Shown in pieces: positions 47,819-60,309 of a DNA stretch of 64,000 nucleotides. Position numbers and translations under genes: made by a program. Below the pieces are notes generated by a model. That model was given only the letters and a program-made list of their open reading frames with translations. It had not been told where the DNA came from and did not search any database. The DNA lies in assembly GCA_050084985.1 (NCBI GenBank), contig JBITNC010000001.1:140306001-140370000 (forward strand), in the 5' to 3' direction. Numbering within the stretch: the first letter of the stretch is position 1; each line of letters starts with the position of its first letter. Source of the stretch: Nageia nagi (taxonomy: Eukaryota > Pinophyta).

Positions 47819-48163
47819 TTACCACTCCTCTATTTCATCCATGTCCTCTTGCATGTCACTTAGATTGTTATTTGTTTGATTATGTCCACTATTAATGTTT
47901 AATGTTGACAAAATGTAAGTATCAGACAAGAAATCATCTACACCATCTACACTGACTGCATCACTTTCAGCTATTCTAACTTCAGAATCCGACAGTCCTT
48001 TATCCAATTCTCTGTCATAATCATCTCTAATTGGTTTCAGCTGCATGTTGACCGCAGGTTGTCCTAACAAGTGCATGACTGGTTTATATTCAGTAGCCCA
48101 AACAGATAATCTGCAAGTTTTCAAAAGGCTGCCAAAAGCCCACCTCTCTGAGAACATTTCCAT
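47819..48163 (-). CDS. RAD17: RAD17 terminal exon
   Basis: 114 codons plus TAA, from MEMFSERWAFGSLLKTC to the acidic tail DMQEDMDEIEEW. Acceptor 'ttgtattcag'. The last residues fit the conserved acidic/tryptophan RAD17 C terminus. Confidence 0.9.
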   Translation of the reverse strand: MEMFSERWAFGSLLKTCRLSVWATEYKPVMHLLGQPAVNMQLKPIRDDYDRELDKGLSDSEVRIAESDAVSVDGVDDFLSDTYILSTLNINSGHNQTNNNLSDMQEDMDEIEEW

Positions 48164-51100
48164 CTGAATACAACAGAAAAAAAAGCAATACAAGTAAATA
48201 CTAAATAGTTTTTATACAAACAAACTTGAATTATTTTCAACATTGAAAAGTAATTATTTCATACTAAATTTATTTTTGTTATTCCATGTACATCTTGAAC
48301 AATGACTATTAATATGAACTTTCTTTTACTAAACTTATTATGTTAAAGCTTCACAATATTGAAACGCGCTGGGGCTTCTTATGTGGTATGCATTTATGAA
48401 TATCTAGTTCGGATCATAAAGATGAGCCATAAATGAACAGCAATAACATGACCTTTTGACAGTCAACTTGTTAAGGCTATGAAACATAATTTGCTGATCA
48501 TCTCTTTAGCTTTGAGATAACTGTCCCTAGATTATGTTCATTAGAATATGCTAGTACCATCCTCTCTGAACAACTAAGAACTACTATTTCATCTTTAATT
48601 TCCCTTTGAGGATCCAGAGTTGCCGCCTATTATTAGCATGAACTATAGAATTTACCTTCCTTTTGTGAGAAGACCGCTCCACCTGCCACAATGTTGGACC
48701 TCGGATGGATTGCCATCTAGCCAGGTGCTCACATTGAACAAACAGATATTGTCAAACTCATTAAAAGAACACCACTAAAAACTTTTTCGAGTAAATAATT
48801 GATACTTGAACAACTACCTGGAAGGTGCAGGATGAGAATTTGCAAACAGAACTCCACGTGACATAATGGATCCAGCCAAAGCTTCAACCACAAATGTTGA
48901 ATCAACTTCATCCCACTCTAGTAGTGTCTGTATCCTTCTCCGATAACGACTGCTACCAGCACCAAGAAGGCAATCAGAGTCGCTCAAATAAGATACTGCC
49001 ATCCAAGCATCATCTATTGCCTCCTCACTAACGAAATCTAACACTGCAACCAAAGAAATATAACTGATCGTAAGATAACTTGTTGATTGAGAACTTTGGC
49101 ATATAATTCATACTGCTAGAGTGCAAATCATTAAAAAATAATTAGAACATAAGAAATTGCTCACGATTCGACTTCATCAAGTTTATTGTTTCAAAAATAT
49201 AAATAAACATGTAGATATATGTTGAATTACAATTAATATGCGAAACAAAGTAATGAGAATTGTAAGATGCATGTTAGAACTGATTGCAGGAAGTGCATAG
49301 AATATTTAATCAACCACGCAAGTAATTGATAAATAGTGCACACATGAAATTTGCATTAAAAACAACAAATGTGGAAAATGAATAGAGTTCACATTTACCA
49401 TTTTCATGTAGGAAAGCAGAAAATGTTCCAGGTTCTGCATTTGCCTGAGAAAGAACTAATTCTGGTATGTCCATCTTCAATGGGTATCTCACAAATTCCT
49501 CCTTGAGAACAAGACAACCTATCCCTGTAAGATAAAATATAAATGTCCAAGCAATATATTACTTGAAAGAAATATGTGCTTACCGAGAAGAAGCATCAGA
49601 CTAAATATTCACTACATTTACAGAATACATCCACTGCTAAAATCCATGTTTAGGCCTGATGTGTAAACCATAAACTACAAGCCGCCATTCTAAAGGTTTA
49701 AAATTTTGTTTGAATCAAATTAACAATAATGCCAAGTCTATTTCTTAGAAAAATTTTAACTATAACTTCATAGCAATACATTTAATTGTCTAAACTGTAG
49801 TCAAAATCTCCCCAAATAAGCACAATAAACTAAAAAAACTTGATAATTTCCACGCCAACAATATGTATACAAGAAATAAATTTAAAAAAACACCAATTTG
49901 TTCCAAAAGTCACTAAAAGTTTGACAAATCCGAATAAAGTGAAATCATAGAGAACTTTGGCCAAATAATGGGTCACCCAATTGAAACACAGTTTTAATCA
50001 TTATTTTGGTTTCATTTTATGCATATTTCAAAACAGAAGGAAAAAGTATTTGAAATAATAGTTTCTTCCTGATAAATTGTCATATTCCTAATATGATATT
50101 TTTCAAGGCTTGCGATAAATTCTCAATCATGATTTTTGCATACAATGCTCTAAACCGTTAAACATAGTGAAATAAGCTTCAACAAAAAGTTGATGTTTAT
50201 TATATTGGTGAAGGATCAATTGACAGTTTTCACTCAGCAGTATTGTTTTCTTGGAATTCACCATGCATGCATGGTTGAACTTTGATGCTTAGAGAAAAGC
50301 AATATTTTGAGTCGAGCTTGCCATCCGCTCCCGCACCTATTCAGCCCATGCCCCACACCTAGTGAGTTCTCGACCCCGTCTCAAGAGCCGTTGACTCCCC
50401 GTGATATCTTTGGCTTTTCTTCACGCACAGACTCTGACTTCAATCTATTTCTACTACTGTAATTTCATCTGGTTTCATTGCTCTTTGTCCGTCAGCTCCT
50501 CCCATGTGGTTAGTCCAGTGGCTCCTCCCACATGGTCTGCTCTCTGTCCATCGTCTTCTCTCACGTGGTTTGTCCATTGGCTCCCTTGCTTCCTCTGACT
50601 CATCACTTGTTAATTGGTCTCAATGGCTCCTCCATCCCGACATCATATTTTTCCTACTCTGCACCTAGTTCCGTGCTTCTGTCCTTGTCTTGGCCCTGCT
50701 AGTCAATAAGTTTGGCTGTGAGTACATGGTTTCCTGTGGATGGTCTAGTTGTCAGCTTGGCTGGTATTGGCTTTGCTGACTTGCAACCTACCGACCAAAC
50801 CTGCACATAGACTTTGACTCCAAGAACGCGCTTCTCTTTGCACACAGACTCTAAACTTGATGTCCCATTCCTACAGCAGAGTCGTCTAGTTCAAACGTTC
50901 TGTTGCAGAGTGAACACTATAAGCAAAATAGCTCTATCATCCAACAGAAACCTTCAAAATTCAAAAACAAGAAGAAATCTCTCACAGTCCACCCCCACGC
51001 ACGTTTCCAGTAAGGATGGAGCACATTCGAATTCTTCCATCCATGTAAGGATAGAGACACTCTGTCCAAAACGCAAGCCTATTAAAATCAAATAGAGCCT

Positions 51101-54100
51101 CAAAGATACCCAAATAGAGCTACAAAAGAATATGCAATAGGATCACTGATTTTTAGAACATGGAGGCAGGTTTCAGAGATCTTTGGCACTGTTTCAAGAG
51201 CAATTGCACGAAAAATATGACCATATCATCGAGTTGAAGGATAGAATCAACCAACTCAAATGATCTCAAGCCCCTGTATTGCTAAGATTCCACATCAGCA
51301 TCTACTACAGCTCCAAGAGCTTATATATGAACTTAAAGAAAAACAATCAAATATTCTTCCACAACATGAGCACTTCAAGCAAGAAACCACTGCTCAGCAG
51401 CAATCCATTCAGAAACAGGTGGAGGAACAGAATTCATGGGTACAGTTTGTCAAAGGGAAGAAAACCCCACTCGTGGTTGAAATGGCATTGCAAGCAAAAA
51501 TTTGGAGAGAGGATACACCAAACTAAGGAACTCAATCTCCAAATTCATGGCCTCTCAAAATCAACCAATCCCTTGCAAGTTGGCCATGTTGTTCTACATG
51601 TGACCATGGATCTAAAAGATATCTCTTTTGACAACGCTTGAACTATCCCAGATCACACTCTTGTTAGCAATCTACCAAAGAGAACCCTCACACTACCAAG
51701 TTGATCATGGGCATAGGTCAATGAGACAATGCCTACCTTCACACACAACTATCACTATTCTCCAATGCTCTCTTATCCGCTCCCAACCAACTTTGCTCAT
51801 CATTGTGGAACACCTATTCCCTCCTGCCCGCACATTGGGTTAGAGAGACAATTGCGCATCACCAACTTTCTTTCTACCACAAGGGATTCTTCAACCTGGG
51901 ATGTTAGAAGAGATTCCTAGAAGACCCAATTTGGTCCTCATTGCTTTAGGCAATCATCAGTGGAGGTTATCAAATCTATCATTGGCCCTTGAGGACACTG
52001 CAATGGACATGTGACATTACCGAATAGGCTTTTCCGACATTGTCAATTATTCACTAGCTATTATTCACTATCATCTCAGCTAATGATAGACTATAGTTTT
52101 TGTACCCTTTAAATTGGCAGTCCTTAGGGTTTTCAAACAAATCTACACTAGGATTTAAACGGACAATAATCAAACTCTTTTGAGATGACCTATGTTGTTG
52201 TACAACGTGATGTAGAAGCATCCTAAGTACTCTAAGAACCTAAGACAAAGGGAACTAGAAACTTGGCACTTGACAGAAGATCAAGAGCTAGAGTAATTTG
52301 ATGATAAATTTTGAGAAGTTTTGTTGTATAGATTCTTAGCAAGAATGTCAATAGCTGTAGGAGCTTAAGATTCATAGTGAATCCCGTTTTGTAGTCAAAT
52401 CATCAAAGTATTTAGCCAAGGAAGCAGAACAAGGAAAGAAAAGTTCAATCGCTACCAATTACCAGTACATCAGATCACCAAACGAAAGGCAGATTGATAG
52501 AACTACCAAATAGCTACAATGCTAGGATTACCAGACAACCAATCGTCAAAATCGACAGAGCAAGGGAGTTGGCCAAAGCATAGGATGAGAGTTGCCATCA
52601 CTAGAACATGGGTCGCCAGATCATCGGAATCAGAGGATTGATATTCAAAGAAGAAACAGGTCATTGGATCGCCATCATCATCACTAGGCTAGAGATGACA
52701 AAGAGAGCTTGATCACTAAAGCGCTAGGTCACTAGAAGAGTGCCAAAATGGATGAAGGCGAAGGATGAGCAGGAAGGAGATTGTTAACTTGGAGCAAACG
52801 TGAAGCCCAGGCCAATAAGAGATATTCAAGTATGAAAGTTCCCAAACATTATTGAGTTAGAAATAGAAATAATATTAATGTCCTCGGGTAACCAAAATAG
52901 GTCAATGGGACTCGAAAAGTACAAACCAGCTAAATGTAGGGAATGTAGGGGTGAGAAACCCCAGAAACCGAAAAAGCAAAAGCAAGAAGCACTAAAGCTA
53001 CGCTACATTACATTGAGAAACCAAAAAAGACCAACATCCTCAACCATCAAATGTAGATCCGATCGCTCTAGGTACAAAGGGCCCCGGACTGGAAGGGCTA
53101 AGCAAGGCCTGTGAGTCTCTCTCAACATCTAAGACCAAAGGATCACCCATGGAGGAGAAAAAGCCAGTGATGTACATTTGTCATCTGAGCTAAGACTGTC
53201 TAGTAGAGGTTTGAGGTGCAAGACAGCGTCGTGTCAATCTGAGCTCGTGGGTATGTGGAAGAGTACCATCTAGAGGGCGTTTCCTATCCACAAGACTTGA
53301 GGTACGCTGGAAGAAAGAACTAATCAACCTGGCAGTTTGAGGGGCCTTCGCGGATCTCTGTAAGGATGCTCACCTAAAAAGAGTAATCTCACACACGAAG
53401 AGTGCTAGACTTCTCTAGTCAAGGTAGCGAAAGAAGGTGGATACCGAGCCCTGAGACTCTCTGAACAAGCAATAATATTGCCCCTGGATCTCATAGTAGA
53501 TGAGACATTTGAAGATCAGGTGCTCCTTGTTCTCTATCTCCTATAGAGAACAAAGTCGGCAAGTCCTATCCATCTGAGGAATATGATGGTCAATCTCGAT
53601 ACGAAGCTGGTGTGAGCAAACTCGAAGTTGGCCGAGAGGAACCCTCAACCCGGAAGACCGCTGGTGTTGGAGGCAGGTCAGCATGACAATGAGGCCATCA
53701 GTGAGTTGCAAAAAATGCTCAGCGTAGAAAGCCATCTTAGGTTTGAGAGGATGCGGGGGAAAGATCCAAGTGACCTGAATATAGCGGCGATAGATATCCT
53801 CTCTAATAGATCGATGGAGCGTCACCTTTGAGGGTCGTGGGGTAGCCAGCGTGGGGTTGAAGGATGGAGCCGATCAATCGAAATGCCCACCAATTGTAGT
53901 ATCAGACCAGCCTCGGAGTATCAACAACCGTCTCAACCTAGTAGTGCCAAGTGATGCAATCCTCTTTGATGAGCATAAAGCACAAAAAGGATGCCTCTCA
54001 CGGCCAATGGCAGAGTCGCCAAACTATCTAAGTCTATGTATGAAAGACCCAAGCCTGAATATGGTCTCAAGACGAAGCGGTTGAACGACAAACTCACTCT

Positions 54101-57100
54101 GAGCAATGCATTGTGGAATTATCCGCTTACAGCGGACCATACACTGGAGTATGATGGTCTAAACTCTCTCAATGCATGACCACTCAACCAGCCCAGAGCT
54201 AGGACACCAATCCTCTGAACCATAGAAAACGATAGGTGTGATGAGGGTATGAAACAAGCATATCTTCAAAGGGATGTCCTAGAAGTGTATCTGGAAGCAC
54301 TTGCGCTCCAAGACGAAGAGTGAAGTGTATCCCTTGCTAGATCATGTCTATGAGGCTGGCTTCAGGCTGAAAGATGGCCCAAAGAACTAAACTCCCAAAT
54401 AAGTGTAAGCGATGAAGATCTCAACCGTCTCACTTCTATAGTAAAAATGGAAGCTGGATAGAGTAGCCCTAGAGGTATTAAAGACCATGGCCTTGGTTTT
54501 ACTGAGGTTAACTATGAGTTGTTTCTGGTCACAAAAAAGGGCAAGAGCGTCTAGCTGTCTCTGGAAGCCCTCTAGGGAGTGCGATAGGAGGATCACATCA
54601 TCCGCAAAAAGTAGTATAGCAATCTGGAGGCACCCTTGCTTAACCCCAATAGTGCTAGAGACCCTATTAGAAAAACCATCGGCTATCCGAAAATGACCAA
54701 CAACTATCTCATAGAGTCTCAAGATGGTGGTAACAAAGGTGTCAGAGATACCAATAGTCTGTAGTCTCTGGAAGAGTAGATGTCACGGGACTGTGTCAAA
54801 GGCCTTCCTGAAGTCAACAAAACAACAAAAGACCTTGGAGGACCTCTGTCGAGCTTCCTCAATGATAGCTTGAAGTGTGAAAATATGGTCTATAGTCTGA
54901 AAATCTCTCCTGAACTCGACCTGCCCTCATGCTCTGAGACCACTCTGCTCCAAGTGGTCCGATAACATGTCTAAAACTGTGGCATAAAGCTTGGCAAAGG
55001 TGTGCCCGATCATGATGGTCCTGTAATTGTTTGGGTCGAAACAATCTCCTTAGAGAAAGGACATCGCACTGGAGTAAATAAATCCGACTACTCCAACCAC
55101 TAGAGACAAAAGGAAAATGCAAGATGAGCAAGGAGGATATGGAGGAACTTAATGATCAATAGAGAAGAAAGATGTTGACCTCATGCTACATGGAGTGGAT
55201 AGCTAATAGATCCGCCAATATGTCGTTGGGTCAACAGGATGAGGACAAAGGCGTGGCAGAGATTGAAAATTAATCCGACCATGTCCCCCATATGTCACAA
55301 ACATGTGTAGAGAAACCGAGGAATTAACTGATGGGACTCAAGAATATGTTGAGAAGAAGGATCTAGAGATCCCACAAAGGTCTATATAAGGTGATAGAGA
55401 CAACTTCGAAGGGTTGGTGAACCTGAGGGCTAAGTAGAGAGAGCAAGCCGAGGGGAGTAAGTGCAATGATTGGTGAGGTTAAACCGAGCACGAGAATAGA
55501 GTAGAAACTCCAAGAGAGGGCAGACGAGATTAATGGCTGAGGCAAAACCAAGCACAAGAGGTGAGAGGAAGAACGAGAAAGAGATATGTGGAGCTCAATA
55601 TTGAATTGCCTCATTGTTGACAAAGGACTGGTATCTGTGTAATGCCTGTAGGTGGGACTGTGTATGCCCGTAGAGTCTAATCGGTGAGGGGATTGTGTAT
55701 GTCCCAAGAGTTTGATAGGACTGTGTCTGCCAATTGTATGTGTAAGGTGTCTGTTTAAAGTCAGATTCCCAGAGAGCAAGAGTCTGTAAATTCATTAAAT
55801 ATTTCACATCTTTGTTCTGGTTTTTCCCTTATTGTATATGGTTAATTAGATTAATGTTATTATGACAATAATATAAATTCATTGAGGATTGTATAAAAAC
55901 TGCATTTAATTTCATGAGATTTGGCAAACATATAATTTTCGATTGTCAACTCTGCCAAGTTTTTACTGAGACAGACGTGAGTGTGGATGCTATGGTGTAT
56001 GTGCTGCTGAATTGTTTTCCCTACACAGCTCACATATCACCTTAATAGTACCCCAATTAAAATTATAAGTCTGAAAATGAAAGTAGTGGACATTATAGAA
56101 TCATTGAACAATGAAGAAACATTTCAATCCTAGATTGTCTTAAGGGGTGCTTGATAAATAGATCTGACATGAAAGCAGTTGCCAGCATCACACTCACAGT
56201 TCCTCTTAGATATTGAAGTACATGTGGAAGAAGACTTGTAGAGAAAGCACCTACGTTCTCACCTTTTGTTTGATTACAAGACACTATTCCTTGATTTGCT
56301 ATGTATTTCAAGAGTCATTCTATGGATTTGTGGAAGAATACTTCGGAGTCACTCTTTATGATATTAAATATTATTCAGATGACTAGCTTAAAAGCAAAAG
56401 GTTTCATCTCAGCTGTGAGCTCTTAACATTAAGGTCTAGGACATACAACTGCAAATTGAAAAAGTAAATGTTATCTAGCCAGCTGTGTGTCTTTTTGTTT
56501 TAGCATTGTCACAAGTATATGCAAGTACAATAGATTGCATCCTCTGCAGTTCAGTTGCAGTTGTCATGTCATCATTGCAATTCCTACAAATATGTAAAAC
56601 TAAAAATATCCGGTACAAATGACACTGTAGATTTAGTTCAGTCCACCAACCACAACCAAAAGTCATGCTTTCTATTTCTTTAAGCTTTTGGAGATGGACT
56701 TTACAAGTTTACACTACTTAACTAAGCAACAAAACCACCAAAAAAATATTTCTTCAAAACTTATCATGTTTTTTCACAAAAAGAATCTGCAAGCTTTTGA
56801 AGATGGACTTTACTCAAGAATAGCTTATACCTGAATCTGCAATCTGATCCGTTTGTCTCTTATTGTGTAAAAATTTCCCAAGAGCATGAAATAAAGATAG
56901 GGTTCCATCACGTCCCATTCTTGACTTCACATTATCCATAAATTCTAGGCCCCTTACAGATGTAGATGATTGACCAGCTTTCTTCTGTGATTGTTTTCTA
57001 GAATATGATTTAGGAAGTGGCAGACATTCAGAGCCTTGTGGATCCCTAACCCAAGCAGTCTGGTCAAGGCAAAGGAATTGTAAAGAATTAATTGCATGTC

Positions 57101-60100
57101 TAATATCACCTCCACTACTTTCAGATATGTAACTTAGCCAATCCGGAGGCATAGAGAGATATTCAGCTTTCCATATGTTTCCAAGTGTCTTCATGATTGC
57201 ACTTGTTGTAACCGGATTTAAAGAAATCTGCATCAAATGTTGAATAATTCTACAACTTTACAGCTGCGGCAGCTTTGAGAAAATGTAAGAACAGAATTCA
57301 GGACATAGTTATTACCTTTGTAGCACCACCTTGCTCAAGAGCTAACTCCATTTCCAGGATCATTTGGCTGGATCCTTCTCTATCTGCAGCTTCATTTAAT
57401 TCAGTAACTAACACAATGGTTGGAAATTGAGCAGACTGTGCAAGAGTTTGAAGGCACTGACAGAGTCGGTGGCAAGACTCCCCCCCATGTGGGATGGGCA
57501 AATCATCTATTACAATTACCATAGCATTCTCTGATTTTCCAGATCTTTTTGATGAGCCCATAGGCAATATTGGATACTTCCGTATAATGTCCACAAATGA
57601 TTCAAACTCATCAAGTTTTGATATATATGATGCTCCTAAGAAAGCATGAACATCATTATCATCAGAATGCCAATGACAAAATACAGAAAACGCATAAATT
57701 AAAAATAAAAATTAAATAACTTAACTAGCAAATTAATTTAGACTATGCTCCTGCATTGCAATAAATTGAAATAAGATATTCAAATTAGAATTTGTTCGTA
57801 CCAGAATTTACATGATGTATATATTCTCTCCACAGGGTGGGTGTTGGTGTTTCCCATTCACAAATTTCAATCCCCATGAGATCTATAAGCAAATGAACAG
57901 TTGCCTGCACTAGATTTAACAAAGTAATTTTAGCATTCACAGAAACAAGTGTTTTTTGAAAGTTGAAACTAATAAAAGTCCCTAGAAATGCGAGAAAAGA
58001 GTAAAATCACTAATATAAAAATTATTTTGTTGAAACAAAAATGTGCTTTCCAAATTGAAATGCTATCAAATGGCTAGTCACTACTCTTCGGAGCATATCA
58101 AAAAGAAAAGCTATCATCAAATTCGTATTGTGCTTATATTTTTTTGAAGTTGCTAGCATGACAGATTTGGGTAAATAGACAAAGATAAATGGAAGGGGGG
58201 TGGGAGTCCAAATTTCATTTATAAAATCATTTATTAAAATCATGTTTGAATTTGCAAATGCGAGTGTGAGCATTTTTATTGTAAAATTTGATGAGGGTAA
58301 CAGCCAGCAACTGAGATACTCATATGACCAAACTTGAATCTGTAAATCAAACAAATATTCATGACTTGCAATTTTTAAACTAATATGAATGTTGAGGACC
58401 TAATCCATATTCACTTTTTTTTATGAATAAGGTAAATATATTAATACTGGAGTTTTGAAAGGCCCTCCAACAACCTTGTGCATCAAGCCTTTTGAGTCCT
58501 GATTAGTATAGTAAAATTTGGATATTTCAATACATAACTTTCATGCAAAAAGGCAATTCAATAAGAAGACCACAAGTGGTGTATGTTCAAAACTGAAAAG
58601 GAGACCGCAGCAGTGTATAGCCCTAGTTGTTCAAAAAGAGACTGCAGCATAGCAGAAAAATAATTATATCAAAACTTACAGTGCCTATCCTTATTTAAGA
58701 GTGGAAACTTACAGTACCTATCCATCAAAACTATAAAAGGCATTATCCCAAAAGTTAACAATCGGATCATCCTCCTGTATGTAAATGTCTTCAACGTGAT
58801 CCTCTTCATCTTCATCAGATTTGAAGGAGAGATTCCGATAGTTGTTCTTATCAAACATTTGATATATGTTTCTCTTCATTACTCTTACCTTGGTGGGGTT
58901 CTTAAGTAGATTCTCGAACAAGGGACTGATTATTATAGCTTCAGCAAGCATCTTATTCTGAATGTCTGAGCTCTGTGGTAGTCTTTCTGCTTGGGTCTTG
59001 TATCCTCTCTTGTTCTTCTCCTGATGCTCCAAATCAATAACTTCTCTAATCCCTATGCACATTAGTATGAATACTTTCAATATTTGGAATCTAGTCACTC
59101 CAATATTGAATCCATCTTGAAATAAAATTGCGTGTAACAAAAAATTGCTTTTCTTATAAAATTACTAAGATCTGGAATCCATCTCAAATCAAAATTAGGT
59201 ATACCAGAAGTATGATTTTTAAATAAGATTACTCGGATCTTGAATCCATGTACTATGTATGATATTGCAAAACAAGAGTTTGTTTCTAGAAACAAAACCT
59301 TCTTGTCTTCTATGTCAATAAGGATAGTATTAGAGTTCAAAATTAAGATGCAATCACAGAGGACTCTTTTTCTTTACAAAGAGTGTCATGGTCTTCAAAA
59401 TGACTACTTCATCAGTTCTAGTAACACATAGTTTCACCTTATAATGCTCACTACGTCCTCCAATGCATGCCTTAATTGAAACACTGCCATTATAGATATT
59501 TTCTGTCAATAAATTGTGATATAATGAGAAGTTCCAAATTCCAAAACTTTTTGGCTTTCTATGAGCAAATCTTGGTTCAGATCCTTATCTTGTGAAATTC
59601 ATGTTTTCTTTCAAAGTTTCAAGTTGTCTACCAAATCTAGGTCTTATTCTGAAACTTCAAAATTGAGGCATTTCTCATTGTAAATTTCCATAGGCCTCTT
59701 TCCTACTAGTGCATAAAGTAAATGTCATTCTTTGACAAGAGTTGCATTTAACCATTTTAGTTGTAAGCAATTCTCAGGGAACTAAGTCACAAATCATAAC
59801 CAATTTCAAATTGGGATTAGCAACAACAATGAACATCAGAATTCTTACTCCTCATTGAAGGAATTAAATATTGTTGAGGATAATAGTTTGAACAAGAATA
59901 GCTTGAACTACTAGAAAACTATTGTTGAGGATAAAATGAGAAGGCAAGCATACAATATTGAATTAAAGATAGAAACTAAATCCATGACAAAATGAAGACT
60001 TCCAACAATTTGCTTGTTTGACAAATAAAAGAAAATTACAGGAATCAAATACCAAAACCGTCACTTCAAAACATAAAGACCTTCTATGCAATTTCAAACA

Positions 60101-60188
60101 TACATCATTGAAACTGAATACTAATACATACAGTTTTTCCAACTCCTGTTGGTCCTGTCAGCAAAAGAACACGACTTCCAGAATGTTC
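47819..60188 (-). CDS. RAD17: RAD17-type checkpoint clamp loader, 3' eight exons
   Basis: RAD17 replaces the large subunit of replication factor C in the nuclear complex that loads the 9-1-1 clamp at damaged DNA. Joined exons: 60188-60132, 57904-57802, 57635-57316, 57227-56831, 49524-49399, 49043-48818, 48716-48656, 48163-47819. They give about 545 residues. Visible are Walker A GPTGVGKT, the EWETPTPTLWREYIHHVNSG segment, a Walker B-like VIVIDDLPIP, the sensor-region SSGGDIRHAINSLQFLCL, FHALGKFLHNKR, then FLHENVLDFV, YLSDSDCLL and SRGVLF. The C-terminal tail is acidic and ends DEIEEW, like the conserved RAD17 tail. Every junction is GT-AG and in phase and no exon has a stop, so the gene is probably functional. 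N-terminal exons upstream of Walker A, which should include a conserved KYKP block, were not found. The DDLP Walker B and order of blocks exclude RFC1 and ATAD5. Confidence 0.93.
48656..48716 (-). CDS. RAD17: RAD17 small exon
   Basis: 61 bases giving, with the carried AG, RWQSIRGPTLWQVERSSHKR then K. Acceptor 'cctggctag', donor 'gtaaat'. Confidence 0.88.
48818..49043 (-). CDS. RAD17: RAD17 exon, post-AAA helical region
   Basis: VLDFVSEEAIDDAWMAVSYL to GVLFANSHPAPS plus two bases. Acceptor 'ggttgcag', donor 'gtagtt'. Contains the YLSDSDCLL block. Confidence 0.92.
49399..49524 (-). CDS. RAD17: RAD17 exon after the giant intron
   Basis: Completes a glycine codon split by the intron, then IGCLVLKEEFVRYPLKMDIP to FSAFLHEN. 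Acceptor 'tatcttacag', donor 'gtaaat'. Its phase matches the exon 7.3 kb upstream. Confidence 0.92.
50311..52110 (+). pseudogene. Possible LINE ORF1 fragment in the RAD17 intron
   Basis: Around 51190-51520 there is a coiled-coil-like run (LQLQELIYELKEKQ, then QQQSIQKQVEEQ) followed by NSWVQFVKGKKTPLVVEM, the style of plant LINE ORF1 proteins. A further open frame (LQIHGLSKSTNPLQVGHVVL) lies at about 51540-51640, with stops after. The upstream part, 50340-51100, is Ser/Pro-rich, GC-richer and opens abruptly near 50311. It runs opposite to LINE C, so they are probably different insertions. Identity is tentative. Confidence 0.4.
52870..55200 (-). pseudogene. LINE C, non-LTR reverse transcriptase in the RAD17 intron
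   Basis: On the minus strand: FDPNNYRTIMIGHTFAKLYA (about 55040), QVEFRRDFQTIDHIFTLQAI with VDFRKAFDTVP (about 54930-54780), GVKQGC (near 54640), FADDVILLSHSLEGFQRQLD (about 54610) and KAMVFNTSRATLSSFHFYY. The C-terminal zinc region is RTCRLCSL and EHLIFKCLIYYEIQGQYYCLF (about 53570-53460). Stops at DTVP* and LRA*GQ fit CGA-to-TGA decay. The segment between GVKQGC and FADD is shorter than usual, suggesting a small deletion. This RT differs clearly from LINEs A and B. The 3' end is probably near 52870; 55200-55800 may be more of its 5' part. Confidence 0.8.
56831..57227 (-). CDS. RAD17: RAD17 exon, AAA+ lid and sensor region
   Basis: 132 codons plus one base, starting ISLNPVTTSAIMKTLGNIW, containing SGGDIRHAINSLQFLCL and ending TDQIADS. 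Acceptor 'ttgatgcag', donor 'gtataa'. A 7.3-kb intron follows. Confidence 0.93.
57316..57635 (-). CDS. RAD17: RAD17 exon with Walker B
   Basis: 320 bases; with the leading G, 107 codons from GASYISKLDEFESFVDIIRK through VIVIDDLPIPHGGE to LALEQGGATK. Acceptor 'tttcttag', donor 'gtaata'. Confidence 0.93.
57802..57904 (-). CDS. RAD17: RAD17 exon following Walker A
   Basis: 34 codons plus one base, starting ATVHLLIDLMGIEICEWE directly after GKT and ending HHVNS. Acceptor 'ctagtgcag', donor 'gtacga'. The EWETPTPTLW run is typical of plant RAD17. Confidence 0.92.
57905..60131 (-). other. RAD17 intron with an unexplained acidic ORF
   Basis: A 2.2-kb intron between the Walker A exon and the next. 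Mostly AT-rich. It contains the 58718-59140 open frame described separately and no recognised transposon motif. Confidence 0.7.
58718..59140 (-). other. 140-codon open frame in RAD17 intron, unknown
   Basis: The most coding-like stretch is IREVIDLEHQEKNKRGYKTQ through SPLFENLLKNPTK, preceded by 'tgcatag' and followed by AAG|GTAAGA, so it looks like an exon on the RAD17 strand. It continues to an acidic tail (SDEDEEDHVEDIYIQEDDP). The RAD17 protein is complete without it, so it is more likely an old captured fragment. No family recognised. Confidence 0.35.
60132..60188 (-). CDS. RAD17: RAD17 exon with Walker A
   Basis: 19 codons, EHSGSRVLLLTGPTGVGKT, between acceptor 'atcttcag' and donor 'gtatgt'. 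Both boundaries are phase 0. This is the ATP-binding P-loop. Confidence 0.92.
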
Positions 60189-60309
60189 CTGAAGATTTAA
60201 AGATTTGATATGTCAGCATTAATTATATCCAAAAAGCAAGCTCCAAATAGTAAAATGGAAATATAAATTTCATTAGGACCAATTTAAGACACCTGAAAGG
60301 ATGATAGAA

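Larger units (their letters stand above)
49525..56830 (-). other. 7.3-kb RAD17 intron carrying retroelement insertions
   Basis: The flanking exons join in phase across this interval. The outer parts (49525-50300 and 55810-56830) are AT-rich intron sequence without features. The middle is visibly GC-richer and consists of LINE C and a plus-strand ORF1-like fragment. Confidence 0.85.

Noticed and set aside
47819-47821. RAD17 reading through or splicing past its stop into 47785 and onward
   Set aside because: A donor at GAGTG|GTAATT would make TGA with either nearby acceptor, and the intron would be about 24-36 bp, too short for a plant. The tail already ends in the expected DEIEEW.
48814-49053. 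A separate short gene in the RAD17 locus
   Set aside because: It is the 48818-49043 RAD17 exon with a few intron codons added at both ends.
53541-53825. 94-codon minus-strand ORF as an independent gene
   Set aside because: It is the C-terminal part of the LINE C reverse transcriptase region, ending in its zinc motif.
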